Below are positions 14,930 to 26,485 of a DNA stretch of 64,000 nt, piece by piece. The position numbers were made by a program, and so were the translations under genes. The notes under the pieces were generated by a model. That model did no database searches, was not told where the DNA came from, and saw only the letters and a list, made by a program, of their open reading frames with translations. This DNA comes from Opeltia flavorubescens (lineage: Eukaryota; Ascomycota; Lecanoromycetes; Teloschistales; Teloschistaceae). Where the stretch lies: the NCBI GenBank assembly GCA_000442125.1, contig KE546965.1, forward strand, positions 1-64,000, in the 5' to 3' direction. Within the stretch, counting starts at the first letter, position 1. Every line of letters starts with the position of its first letter.

Positions 14930-14984
14930 ACGTTATATAGCTATATATAATAACGCTTACTATATATAGCTATATAGTAACGTT
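14930..14984. repeat. Inverted repeat around TATATAGCTATATA
   Basis: Arms of about 20 bp (ACGTTATATAGCTATATA on the left, TATATAGCTATATAGTAACGT on the right) face each other across a 10-bp centre, with a 3-base offset in one arm. It could form a cruciform. It may be the end of an unrecognised mobile element. Confidence 0.45.
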
Positions 14985-16114
14985 AGCTATAAATAATAGT
15001 AGTTTATAATTTACCGTTAGTATTAATAGTTAAACTATTATAAATAATATAATCGAAATTTTATAACGGACGAATTATATTAATATAAATAAAGTATACG
15101 GATAAAAATAATATAAATTATAAATAATTATAAAACGGGTAGAAAGCCTTTAAATTATATAATAATAAATTTTATCTAGAATCGAACGAAGTAAAAAAAG
15201 GAAAAATATTAAATAAAATAATTATAGAAAAGATTTAAGAAGAGCCTATCTATATATAGCTAGAACTTATTTATAATATTATTAGATATAGTATAATTAT
15301 ATAGTTTAATATTTTATATAAAGTACTGGTTAGCTCTATTTTTATTTAGTAATATTTATTAGGCGGGATAAACTTTAAAGGGCCTATTCGGTATAACGGC
15401 GCTTTTTAAAAATTTTAAATAGCTAGTAATAAAATTAATAAATAATATTTATTAAATTATTCGAATATTAAGCTTATTTAAAACGAATATCTACTTAAAT
15501 AATATTATTAAAAGAATATCGATATATAAACGCGATTTAATAGATATATAATAGTAATTTTTCTATATAAAAATTACGCTAAAAGCGGGTATAAAAGAAA
15601 TAATATTAATACCGGCTATACTATTAAAGGAAAAAATCTAATCTAAATATATAAAGGCGTTTATCGATAATATAACAACTAAATAACTTCCGAATAAAAT
15701 AATTAATATAAATATAAAAAGGATAAAATAGTATCGCTAAATAAATTAAGCGAAAATAACCTATATCGCGTAGATCTTCGTCGATATTATTTTTTAAAAC
15801 TTCTACCGTATTTATTTATAGATAAATATAGATATAAAAAAACTTAAATCCTAATATTTTTTATTATAATATAGGCGTTTTAGAGACGGTAGATTTATAT
15901 TAATATTTAAAAACAAATATTAAAAGGAATAAAAGGAATTAAATTTTTTATTAAAAGTAGATAATAGTATAGCTAGAATTAATCAGCGCTTTTTAATATT
16001 TATACCGGTTAGTTTGTATTTTTTTATATTTGAATAAATAATAAAGCTATATATATTTAAAACCGTTTAAAAAAGTCGTTTAAATAGTTTAAAAAATTTA
16101 TTAAAATCGTTAAA

Positions 16115-16215
16115 TTTTTTAGATTTTTTAGATTTTTCGGATATTTTAGATTTTTCGGATATTTTAGATTTTTCGAATATTTTAGATTTTTTGAATTTTT
16201 TAGAATCGTTGGGTT
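16115..16215 (-). repeat. 18-bp degenerate repeat, probable coding relic
   Basis: Repeats of TTTTAGATTTTTCGGATA keep a multiple-of-three period. Read on the minus strand they give a Ser/Glu/Lys-rich string of the type SEKSKI. If G-to-A changes are allowed for, this would once have been a Ser/Glu/Asp acidic tract. It lies downstream of the SNF2-like relic on the same strand and could be part of its tail, but I could not trace a continuous frame between them. Confidence 0.45.
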
Positions 16216-16979
16216 CTTCGGACTTTAAAAATAAAAATAATTTTAAAGATTTCTTATTAAAGCTATTAATATAAATTTATAATAAAATTTATAATAAAGC
16301 GTTTATTCTCTTTAAATTAATTTTACTAATCTTTTCTTAAATTATAAGAAGCTGGTTAATTATATACTTTAGTTTAAAAATTTTACTGTTCCGATATATT
16401 TTTTTAAACCTTTTTAATAGCTATAATTACCGCGCGATTTTCTTTTATTTATATTTTTTTAATAGCTTTAGCTACTTTTAAATTTTTTTTATTCTTTATT
16501 TTCTTTTATTTAGCTTTTATATATTTTACCCTCGTTATAAATACCGTTATTTATTAAGTATTAGCTACGGCTTCCGCTAGAGGTATTAGATTTTATTACT
16601 AGTATTTACCGGAATATTTATTTAACTTAGTTTTCTTTTTTTCTACACATTTCCTCTTTTTTTTTAGAATCGGCTAGTTAATTTAGGGAACCTATACGAC
16701 GCGGAGCTAATAAACCTATCTTCCCTTTAATAATTTCTCGATAGTTAGAAATTATTAATAATATCGGCTATATATCTTTTTTTTTAATAAATAATTAAAC
16801 TATCTTTTATATTAAATACTTAATAGGCTTTATTTAATATTAGCCTTAATATTTTAATATCGGGAAATATATAAATAGAAATAATAAACCTCCGGCGATA
16901 ATCTAATTTATATCCTAATATATTTGGATATTATAAAAATTTTTTTCCTAAATTAATTAATCCGGGGGTTTTTTAATTT

Positions 16980-19400
16980 TTTTATTTTTTATAAATTCCT
17001 TTTCTTTTAATAGTAAATTTTTTATTATTATATCTCGAACTAACCTTTAATATAATCAAAAACAGCGCTGTTTAAATAAATCGCGGTAAAAGTTCTCTAA
17101 TTATATTAATATATATTCGTTGGTAAAATTCTATAAGATATCTTCGAAATCTTCCTTTAATATATAAACGCGGATTTCGTTTATTATAGTTTAAAGGACT
17201 TTAATATCGATCTACTCGGTAATAATTAGATATATTTTCTAGATCGCAAGAATATTTAGCGCCTAATTATATAAATATAATATTATTATAGTATAAAAGG
17301 TATATCGGTTCTTTTATCTAAATTTTAATACGCGGCTTAATATCTAGATAATAAACTATACGTTAGTATATATATCCGGGAAAATAATATCCGATTTTTT
17401 AAATTAGAAGTTTTTAAAAATCGCGGAGATATATATATTAGTAACTAACCCTATAATATTATTATTAAAATCGTTAAATTTATTTATAACAACGTTTTTA
17501 TTATATTATTTATATATTAACTAAATCGATATAATAAAAAATTTTAAATTTATTAAAAAGCTTTTAATTAACTACTGTATAACCGGCTATTTATAATAGA
17601 TTAGGAATTTCCTTTAATAAATATAGTAAAAGTTATAGGCGAGAATAGCGATAGCTTTTAACTTAATTAATAGGTACGCTATATAATTATAAATATCGAC
17701 TTTAGTCTATAATAAAGTCAGCTTTAGATTTTAAAGACTCTAATTCTATTAAACTCGATTATAGGCGAATTTTATAAAAAACGGACTATATACTTATTTA
17801 AGGAATAGGGTATCGAATATTAATCCTAGTCGCGAGAAAGAAATTAGTCGCGCTATAATTATTTATTATATATTATATATTTATATTTATAACGCTATTT
17901 TTTAAATTTATAGTAAATTCCTTTATTAAAAAAACGAATACCGTATAATTTAAACGGCGATATTTAGATATATTATATCTAGTTTTTTTTATTTCTTTAT
18001 CGACGCCTCCGCTAAAGTTTTAAATATAGGAAGTATAAATAAATATATATTTAAGTATTTTTAACGGCCCTTTTTCGAGTTCTAAAGCTATTTATTTATT
18101 ATAGGAGATAGATTCGCTAATAATAACGGTACGCCTATTAATATTATTAATAGTAGATATAGACGTTCGTTATAGATATATTATATAAAAAAGCGGTAGA
18201 AATAGATTTATTATAATATCGAATTCTAGTTATTAATTTTATTAAGGTTTCGCGATATTATAAAAGGCTTACGGATAAAAAAAATATTAATATTTAACTA
18301 ATTATACGGCGGATAGTTTCTTATCGTATAATACTTCTTTAGCTTATTTATATTCTTTTAAATTTAAATATTCGTTTTTTTCTTCGGTATCGCTTAAATA
18401 GATAAAATATAGTAGATTTTAAAAATCGGCCCTTTTATTAAATATAGGGGTAGCGGTTACTAAATTATAATATTAGGTATTTAATTAATTAATCGACTTA
18501 TATATTTAGGTTAAAATATTTTAAAAGCGATATATTTCGTTATAAATACTATATAGTAGATTAGTATACTGGCTATACAAAATATTAATAAAAAAAGTTT
18601 TAGTTATTTATACGCGCCTGAAAATACCCGAATAAAATAATTAATATTTTATATTTAGTTCTACTAGCTTATTTATTTCTTCTATATTATTTTTATCGTC
18701 TGGTTTAGGACGCCGCCGTTTATAAAAATCCGGATTTGAGTTTATATTCAGGAATCGGTTTATCTAGATATTATAAATAGTAAAATATACCTATTTTAAA
18801 GCACGCGGGGTATTAGATAATTATTAAATATCTTTAAAAAGGTCTATAATATCGGTCTTTAATATAATTTTATAGTAATCTAGATTTAATTATAGATTAG
18901 AGCTATTATAGAATAGGCGGAGATATTATATTAAAGTAGGGATTTCTAGGAGCTTTTTATACTATATCTGGCTATCCGAATTTTTATAGATAATAAAAGT
19001 TAGGCGGTATTATTTATTTTCGATTTTATTAATTAATAACGCCGTTTTACGGTATTTATATACCTAAAAGTTAGTAATAAACTAGATTATTCTTTTTCTA
19101 GCGGTTTTAAAACGCGAGTTAAAGGATTTAAAACGAGATTAAATTATATTAAAAAAAATCTAATTAGAAAAATATAAAAACTAATTCAATATTTTAATAA
19201 TAAATATTTTTTTTTTAAATATTTTATTAATTATATTAGTATTATTATTAAGGATAATATCGGAGGCGTCGGCTATAAAGATATCTCGACTGATTTTATT
19301 TATAAATACTTATCTCTCGCTCGTATTATCGAAACGTTACTTCTTTTATATATTAGGCGATTTCGAAGAATATAATTCTATTTCTAAAAAAAATAATAAT
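16980..19400 (-). pseudogene. SNF2-family helicase relic, RIP-inactivated
   Basis: On the minus strand a long frame reads through with stops almost only where Gln (CAA, CAG) or Trp codons would be. In order it shows: TALLINKIENKQYRPTFII near 19,010, resembling SNF2 motif I/Ia surroundings; YNEIYR at 18544-18527, a decayed DExH motif II; VTATPIFN at 18460-18437, matching the motif III region of SNF2 proteins; DIIFPDIYTNVQ followed by QILSRV near 17,400-17,320, matching the helicase C-terminal lobe around motif VI (arginine finger region). The order and spacing fit an SNF2 two-lobe ATPase. Stops are shown here as Q. A clean Walker A was not seen just before TALLI. SNF2 proteins are DNA-dependent ATPases that remodel chromatin or act in repair. 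That this is a multicopy subtelomeric gene is inference from its RIP. Confidence 0.6.
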
Positions 19401-19440
19401 TAAATTAATAATATTTATAAAAAAATCGATTACTATTTTA

Positions 19441-19585
19441 TTAAACTTATTTATAAATAAATAGGACTAGTATTCTATCGAACTCGCCTATAAATAAATA
19501 GGACTAGTATTTTACCGAACTCGCCTATAGATAAATAGGACTGCTATTAGGGCTACTCGCCTATAGGTAAGTTCGGTAAAATAGC
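19441..19585. repeat. 37-bp tandem array of the dispersed palindrome
   Basis: Three units of 37 bp plus a final half unit each begin AACTCGCCTATA or AACTTATTTATA and continue AATAAATAGGACTAGTATT. The last copy (about 19555-19576) is the fullest palindrome, CTCGCCTATAGGTAAG plus flanks, followed by TTCGGTAAAAT. The array sits between two SNF2-like relics, so it probably inserted in or between helicase genes. Confidence 0.7.
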
Positions 19586-19689
19586 TATCTACTATTAGGC
19601 TAACTAGATAGCGGAATAGAATAAAAAGGTAGTCGCGGCCGAGGAATTTATTTATTATTATTCTTTTTTTCCTACTTTAACTATATACT

Positions 19690-21120
19690 TTCTACCGTAT
19701 ATACTATATAGGATAATAACGATAGCGTTTTTTTTAAATTTATATTATCCGCTAAAATAATACTTTTAAAAGCCCGTTCGGTATTCGTTTTTTAGATTAT
19801 ATACTAGACTTACTACACGTAAAAAAACTTTTAGGCGTTTTATTTAAAAATTAGTATAGTAGAGTTTAAATCTAGAAATTTATAGGCTTCCGGATATAAA
19901 AAGGGTATTATATTATAAGTATTTATACTGGTATATATCGCGTTATATAAATTATTAGATAGGAGCTAGAAGATAAACGGGTTTTCGGGTAGTAAATTAG
20001 GGAAGTTTTTTTTTTTAAAGTAGTCGTCGAAGTTTTTTTAGATAATATTTTTAGTAATAATCTTTATAAGTTTACTGATAATATATTATTGCTTTTATTT
20101 TTTTTATTATATTTCTATTATAAATAAAACGATTTAAAAGAAATCTTTAAGGTAAATAATTTTTATATATTTAAAGTTGCGCTAGGCTTTTATTAGGGTA
20201 GCCTGCTATTAAACTAATATTAGAATCTATAAATTATTTTTATAGTTATATTCTATAAAATTATAGAATTGAATTTTATCCGAGTTAAAAGTAGTTAAAT
20301 AGCTCGCGAGATTATTTATATATTTTATCTTTTTTTTCTAATTTATTTTTAGTTTAGGTCGCGGGTTTAATTATTTTTTATTTTTTAGTTATTATATCGC
20401 TTCGGTAAATTTTATTAGTATATTTTTTTTAGCTATAATATCTAGCGTATCTTATAGTATTTTCGGGTCGAGCTTTTAATTATCGGGGGTTATAAATATT
20501 ATAGGGGCGGTTAAAATTTAGTGGATATTAAAGGGAATAAAATTTAGAGTTATAATATCTTTTTTTTTTTTTTAGATAAATTATAATAGGGTATAACCGC
20601 GGGCCTAGTTCTTTACGGTAAATCCTTAATATTTAATAACCGGTTTGTTATTAATATAATCCTATATTAAATCGGGTTAAATACTAAAAATTTCTAAAAT
20701 TATACGGTAGGTAATTACCTATTTTTAATAATTATAGGTATTAATAATATTGCTATTCGAGAGTATTAAAATAAATAATTAGAAAGCGTATTTTTTAAAA
20801 TCGAGTACGGGGAATATATTTATAAAAATCTAGTTATTTATTTTATCGAAAGTTTTAATATATTTTTTAAAATATTTAACGAAAATAGATTAGATAATAA
20901 AATTATATAAAAGTTTATAGATATTTATAATATTTAGGATTTTAAAGTAAAAAACGAGTTATACAATATTATTAAACTAACCGGAGTTAATAGTTAATAT
21001 TTTAAAGGAGTTTTTTTAAATAATTTAGGCCTTTTTATCTATAATATAATAAAGATCGGCTTTTATTATAATTTTCTCTAGTTTTATAGTCGGTTCTAAC
21101 GTTTTATCCGACTTATATTT
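19690..21120 (-). pseudogene. Second SNF2-like relic with Walker A motif
   Basis: The minus strand carries a frame, open apart from stops at probable Gln or Trp codons, from about 21,100 to 19,690. At 19763-19711 it reads ILADNINLKKTLSLLSYI, which matches the SNF2/Rad5-type ATP-binding motif ILADDMGLGKT if Asp-to-Asn, Gly-to-Asn and Gly-to-Lys changes came from G-to-A mutation. Upstream is a stretch resembling a fungal SNF2-protein N-terminus (for example FPVLDFKKYAFQLF near 20,800). No motif II could be followed beyond 19,690, where the palindrome array begins. It may be the N-terminal half of the neighbouring relic split by insertion, or a different gene. Confidence 0.5.
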
Positions 21121-21274
21121 TTTAGTATATTTTCTAGTCGTTATAAGAGCTCTAATTAACGGTACTTACTTATAAGTAAATTAAATATTAAAAATTCGGA
21201 TATTCTATCGAATTCGTTAGTAGGCTAACTAGGAAGAAAAAAAAAAAAAACGAGGTAAGATATAGAAAGCCGCT

Positions 21275-21296
21275 GAACTCGCCTATAGGCGAGTTA
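21275..21296. repeat. Least-decayed copy of the dispersed palindrome
   Basis: Contains the perfect 20-bp palindrome AACTCGCCTATAGGCGAGTT at 21276-21295. It is the most GC-rich member and probably the closest to the ancestral sequence, with the CCTATAGG centre and CGAGTT arm intact. A related copy with one converted arm lies at 21872-21895. Confidence 0.7.
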
Positions 21297-22562
21297 ACTC
21301 TTTTATAATTAAATTCGGTTAAAATTTACCTTTTAGATTATAATACACTATAAAATAAGAGTTAGTTAATAAATAAAGAAATATAATAGAGATTAAAAGT
21401 ATTAAAATTATTATAAAACCTGCGGAATTAGTACAATAAATAATTGGAATTAGTATAGATTATCCTATTATATTATAAGCGTTAATTAGTAATATACTAG
21501 ACTTTAAAACAGAGCTTTAAATAGAATAATATACTATTATAAATAATAAATAATTGCGGCGTAATATAACGAAGCTTTTAAAAGTATTGGATCGCGTTAT
21601 AAAATTTAATTAAAAATAAAAATATAGAGTAGCGAATAAAGCCAAGTATTTATAAAAGAAAAAAAGTATAAAATATAATATAGAGGAAGTTAGGAATCTA
21701 GAATTTATAAAGATAGTTTTATACCTATACTAGCTTATATATTTAGTAATTGTTAGTAGAAGTCGCGTAATATAATTTCCTTTACTAGTAAATACTTACT
21801 AGTAAAAAAGTAAAATAAAATAAGATAAAATAATATAAAGTAAAAGTAATAAAAAAAAAATATATAAAATTAACTCGCCTATAAATAAGTTTAGTAAAAT
21901 AAATAATTAGAGTATAATATCTAAACGTCTACTAGTAAATCCGATAGTATTTATAGTTTAAATAGGTCGATATAATATTGAAGCTAATTTATATAGAGAT
22001 ATTTAAATATCTCGAATTTAATAATAGATCTTTTAATAATAGCTTAAAGGGAATTAATATTTAGATTTCGACGAATTCTATTATTCTAAAACTAAACTAG
22101 GTAAGAAAGCCGTAGGACCTCGCTGGATCTAGGTATTATAAAGAGATACGGTAATAAAAGGTACCTTAAAAGGGTAGATAAGAAATATTTTAATTATAAA
22201 GGTTTTCGATTAAATAATCTAATTAATATTTAATTTAAAAAATTACTTTTACTAAAACCTATTAATATAGTATTAAAATTGTAGAAGAGTCGGTAGAGTT
22301 TTTATACTAGGAGTTATAATTTAAAAAGATAGGGATTCTTTATTTTTCGGCGCAGCGGTAATATAATAGTATTATATAGAAAGTTAAATTTCTATTCCTC
22401 GACGAACTCTTTAATATAGCTATTAATAGGTTATTAAAATTAGGATTACCGCTATAATTTTATTAATTTAGATAGATTAATATTAAAACGAATATTATTA
22501 AACGTTTTACCACGCGGTAATAAAAGTTAACGTTTTAACTATTAAATAAATTTAGTAAAACG

Positions 22563-22588
22563 CCGAACTTATTTATAAATAAATTCGG
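22563..22588. repeat. Dispersed palindrome, copy at 22563
   Basis: CCGAACTTATTTATAAATAA then ATTCGGTATAAT: both edges keep CCGAA and TTCGG while the centre is fully A/T-converted. The trailing GGTATAAT corresponds to the GGTAAAAT seen after the cluster copy. Another decayed copy is at 27381-27405, with a GAGTTCGGG right edge. Confidence 0.6.
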
Positions 22589-25482
22589 TATAATTATTTA
22601 ATAATTACTAAAAGTCTGAAATTCCCTATAAATAAGTAGGGCGTAGTTATTATATATTTATCGAGTATTTAAAGTCGTTTATAGGTAAGTACAACCGTTT
22701 ATATAGACCTTTTATATATTACTCGACTTTTCTAACCTTATAATATCTAATTCTCGAGCTTGAAAAATAATTTTAACGTTTTTTTATAATTAATATCGCT
22801 TCTTTTATTATCTCTATCCTTGTAGGTATTATATAAAGTTATAAATTTTTATATTTTATTTAATTTTATAGGTTATCCGATTAAATGTATATATTTAATT
22901 ATTTTTTTTATTTATTCGCGTATAGAGATTATAGTTATAGTAACTTCGAGGGTATATTTTTCCTCGATTTCTTTAACAAATATATTATAAATATCGGATA
23001 TTTCTATCGCGGCGATTTATAATACCTCTTCGGTATTTTTATTAAATTTTCTACGCTGTTTTTTAAAGAAACGGCGACCGTTTAGGTAAAAAACAGATTT
23101 AAAAAAGTATAAATAGGGTTTATAGCCCTTTAATCTATATTTAAAAAGCTAGAACAATTCCGCCGGGATTATAGAAACGATCTAGCTAATATAGTATAGC
23201 TAGGGCTAATTACCTCTAGTTTTAGCCTTTATTATTAATTTAATAGGAATTAGAGCTTTATATTTACTATAAATTCGGTTATTATTATAATAAAAAAGGA
23301 TTAAAAAGCGATAACTAGCTAACTAGATTAGATATTTAAACTACTTCTACGCGTATTTTAAAATTAGTTTATCTCGGATAATAGTAAATATAAGCTATAT
23401 ATATAAATAATACTACTTTTGTTTTTATATAAGTCTATATAAATTACCCGCGACGCGATTTTCGAAGCCGAATAGTCCCTATATATAATCTATCTATAAT
23501 AAAGAAGCCGACTGAATTTTAAAAGTTTTAAAGCTTTTATTATTTAAATTTTTTAGTTTATAAAAGTAAATAATTTAAAATTCAAACCTAATAATTTTAA
23601 ATATAAAATAGAACGATAAACTTTTAAAGCCGTCGCTTTAATTTTAGAATAATATATTATAGAATATTTTTTTAATATTTTTTATTTTATTTAGAGGGAG
23701 ATTTTTTTTAATATAATATTTAAAAATATTTTATACTTATTTTATATATATTTAAATAATTAGTTCGGCGGCGAAATTTTATAAATTTTAACGAGCTTTT
23801 AAATATATTATAAATCTATTTTATACTATTTATATTCGTAGAACTATCTTTTATAATTTAATAAGCCTACTATTCTATTATAAAATAATACCAGCGATAT
23901 TCCGTTATACTTAAAAGTATTATTAAAATATATTAATTATATTTAAATCCGGGATTACTTCGGCTTTAAAAATAGGGAAACGTTTTTAATAGAAGATTTA
24001 AGGTAATAATATTAAGCTAAAATCGCGTAGAATCTACTAATAGTTAAAGTTATACTATTTGGTTTTTTAAATATTAAAGCGGGCGGAATCTCGTTATATA
24101 AACAGCCCCGCGTATTTTATTTTAATTATTTATCGCTAGCTTTTCTTTTATAAGGCTTTAAACTTCTATAAAATTTAGCTTTTATATATTATATATAAAA
24201 TATAGGTGAAAATTTAAATAATAGCGCTAAGGTATTCTTATATAGCGGGAAATACAACCTTCTACCCGTAAACTGGTTTAGATTCGGCGGTAAAAGCTTT
24301 TAAAAAGAAAAGTTATTAATTAATTTAAGCGTGAATAAACTCGAGAATATTTTAAATATTCAGGCGCTAAAAAGGTTAATAGCTAGTAGCGGCGGCTATA
24401 ATAAAAAAGTTAGTACTAGTTTCTTTAAAAATTATTAAAAGTCGCCGATATTTAATATTTTAAAATAAAAAGTCTAGAGTTTTAAACGCGGTAAAAATAA
24501 TTTAAAATTTTTAACGGATTTTAAAAAATTTCGCTATTTTATTAAATACAGGTTTATTTAAATATTTAAAGGGCTCGATTTATTTTATTATATTATAAAA
24601 GGCTTTATTAAGTCTAGTTTTTACTATAAAAAACTATTCGATAATACAAGCCTTAATTTATATAATTTATATAAAAATATCGGGATTATATAAATCTCGA
24701 TAGGTATTACCTTCTTATTTATTAATAGTATTTTATTAATCGATTTTAATTTAAATAAAGCTAAAAGCTTTAAATAGAAAATTAATAAAAAAAAAAATAT
24801 TTTTAATAAAAAAATAGAATAAATTAAAAATAATATTATATATTTTAAAATACACGATTTCTTATAAATAATAGAGTTAATTATTTTTTATTAGCTTTAC
24901 TAATATCGAAACTATATCGCGGGTTAGTATTTATAAGTAGAGATCGATTTTATAACGCCGTATTATACTTTAAAGGTTATTAAAAGCTTTAATTTATTTT
25001 TATAAATAAAGTTCTTTAAATAATAGTATAACTCTATTATAGATAAAAGAATCGTTAAAACTAAAATCGAGATAGGTTTTTTTAAAAGATATAATCTTAA
25101 AGGAGATATCGAAAAATAAATCTAAATATATAAAATAGTTTATTTATATTCGATTAAAGTTTATTAAATTAGTAGTAATAAACGATTTAAAACTATAAAT
25201 ATATAATATTAAAGTAAGTTGTCGAAATTTTAACCGCCGGTTAGTTAGTATATATACCTTATACTAAAATATCCCGAGGCGGGAGGCTAGAATAGAATAG
25301 GCTAGATTAATAGGTTATTTTTTTATTTATTAGTATTTATTATAAATATACGCTTTAGTAAATATATTATCTTATATTATAGTATACCGGTTAAGAATTT
25401 TAATACTATAAGTAGCTTTTAAAGCCGGAACGATAATTTTATTAATTTAAATTATTTATTTATTATACGGAATAAAAGAATT

Positions 25483-25559
25483 GCCTTTTTTCTTTTTTTC
25501 TTTTCCCTTTTCCTTTTTTTTTTAGTTTTTCTTTTTTTTTTCTTTTCTATTTTTTTTCC
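25483..25559. repeat. Polypyrimidine tract
   Basis: About 77 bases composed almost only of T with scattered C on the plus strand, interrupted by AG near 25524. It has no coding sense. It could be a retained 3' poly-A/T remnant of an old insertion or simple low-complexity DNA. Confidence 0.5.
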
Positions 25560-26308
25560 AGGTATATTATAATATATATATTACAAGGAATAATACGTAT
25601 ATATTATAACTTTAACTGCCGCTACTGATATTATAACTAAACCGGATATATTTATAGCGGTCAAATTCGATTTTATTAATAATTACTCTTTAATTTTCTA
25701 TAATATATTAATTATATAATAAGTAGTATATAAGTTTAAAGGCCGTTTTATAGATAGCTAGACTTTTAATATATATAATAAAATTATTAATATCCTATTC
25801 CCGTTAAATTTAAATATTTAATACGGATATTTATTTTAAATATTTATATTTTAAAGTTTAAAGGTCGAGTTTATAAAGTTATAGCTAATTAATAAAAAGA
25901 ACTTTCTATTTACTATTAAAAAAATTTCGCTTTATAATACCCCGCTCGAGTATTTCCGTAAAATATAAAAATAATAGTATAATTAAATCTCCTTTTTAAT
26001 TTCTAGAAAATAAATTTATAGTATTCTATATTATAATTAATTAATATATTATATTATTATAGGCGACTGAATAGCGGGACTTTTACCGCTATTAATTACT
26101 GCTTGAAATTTTAATAGGGTCTTATTTATTATATAAATACATATATCGAGCCGCGGTATTTAAAGCTATATTAGTCTAGCGTTAAAAATATCTAAAGGTA
26201 TAATATAATAGAGGTAGTATTAGGGAAAAAATTTAAATATCGGAGCTTATACTATAATAATCGGTAGTAGAAAAAGGTTCGATATTTATATTTATTATAC
26301 TATTAGAA

Positions 26309-26485
26309 TCTTCGTTAGAATTATTATTAGAACTTTTATTAGGATTATTATTGGAATTTTTATTAGAATTATTATTAGAATTTTTATTAAAATTATTATT
26401 AGAACTTTTATTAAAGTTATTATTAGAATTTTCGATAAAATTATTATTAGAATTTTTATTAAAGTTATAGTTATTATTAAAACTA
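26309..26485 (-). repeat. 24-bp repeat encoding a former acidic tract
   Basis: About seven units of TTATTATTAGAATTTTTATTAGAA-type sequence (24 bp). On the minus strand the period is eight codons and reads SNNNSNKN repeatedly. Because G-to-A mutation turns Asp into Asn and Glu into Lys, the ancestor would be a Ser/Asp/Glu-rich acidic repeat. An adjoining minus-strand stretch near 26,640 reads NSKPSISSGDNSSNKSKDK, also disordered and Ser-rich. This points to a RIP-mutated minus-strand gene with an acidic region in this part of the block. Confidence 0.5.

Noticed and set aside
7000-17460. Isolated TAACCCTA strings (for example near 7011 and 17447)
   Set aside because: Single copies, expected by chance; not interstitial telomere arrays.
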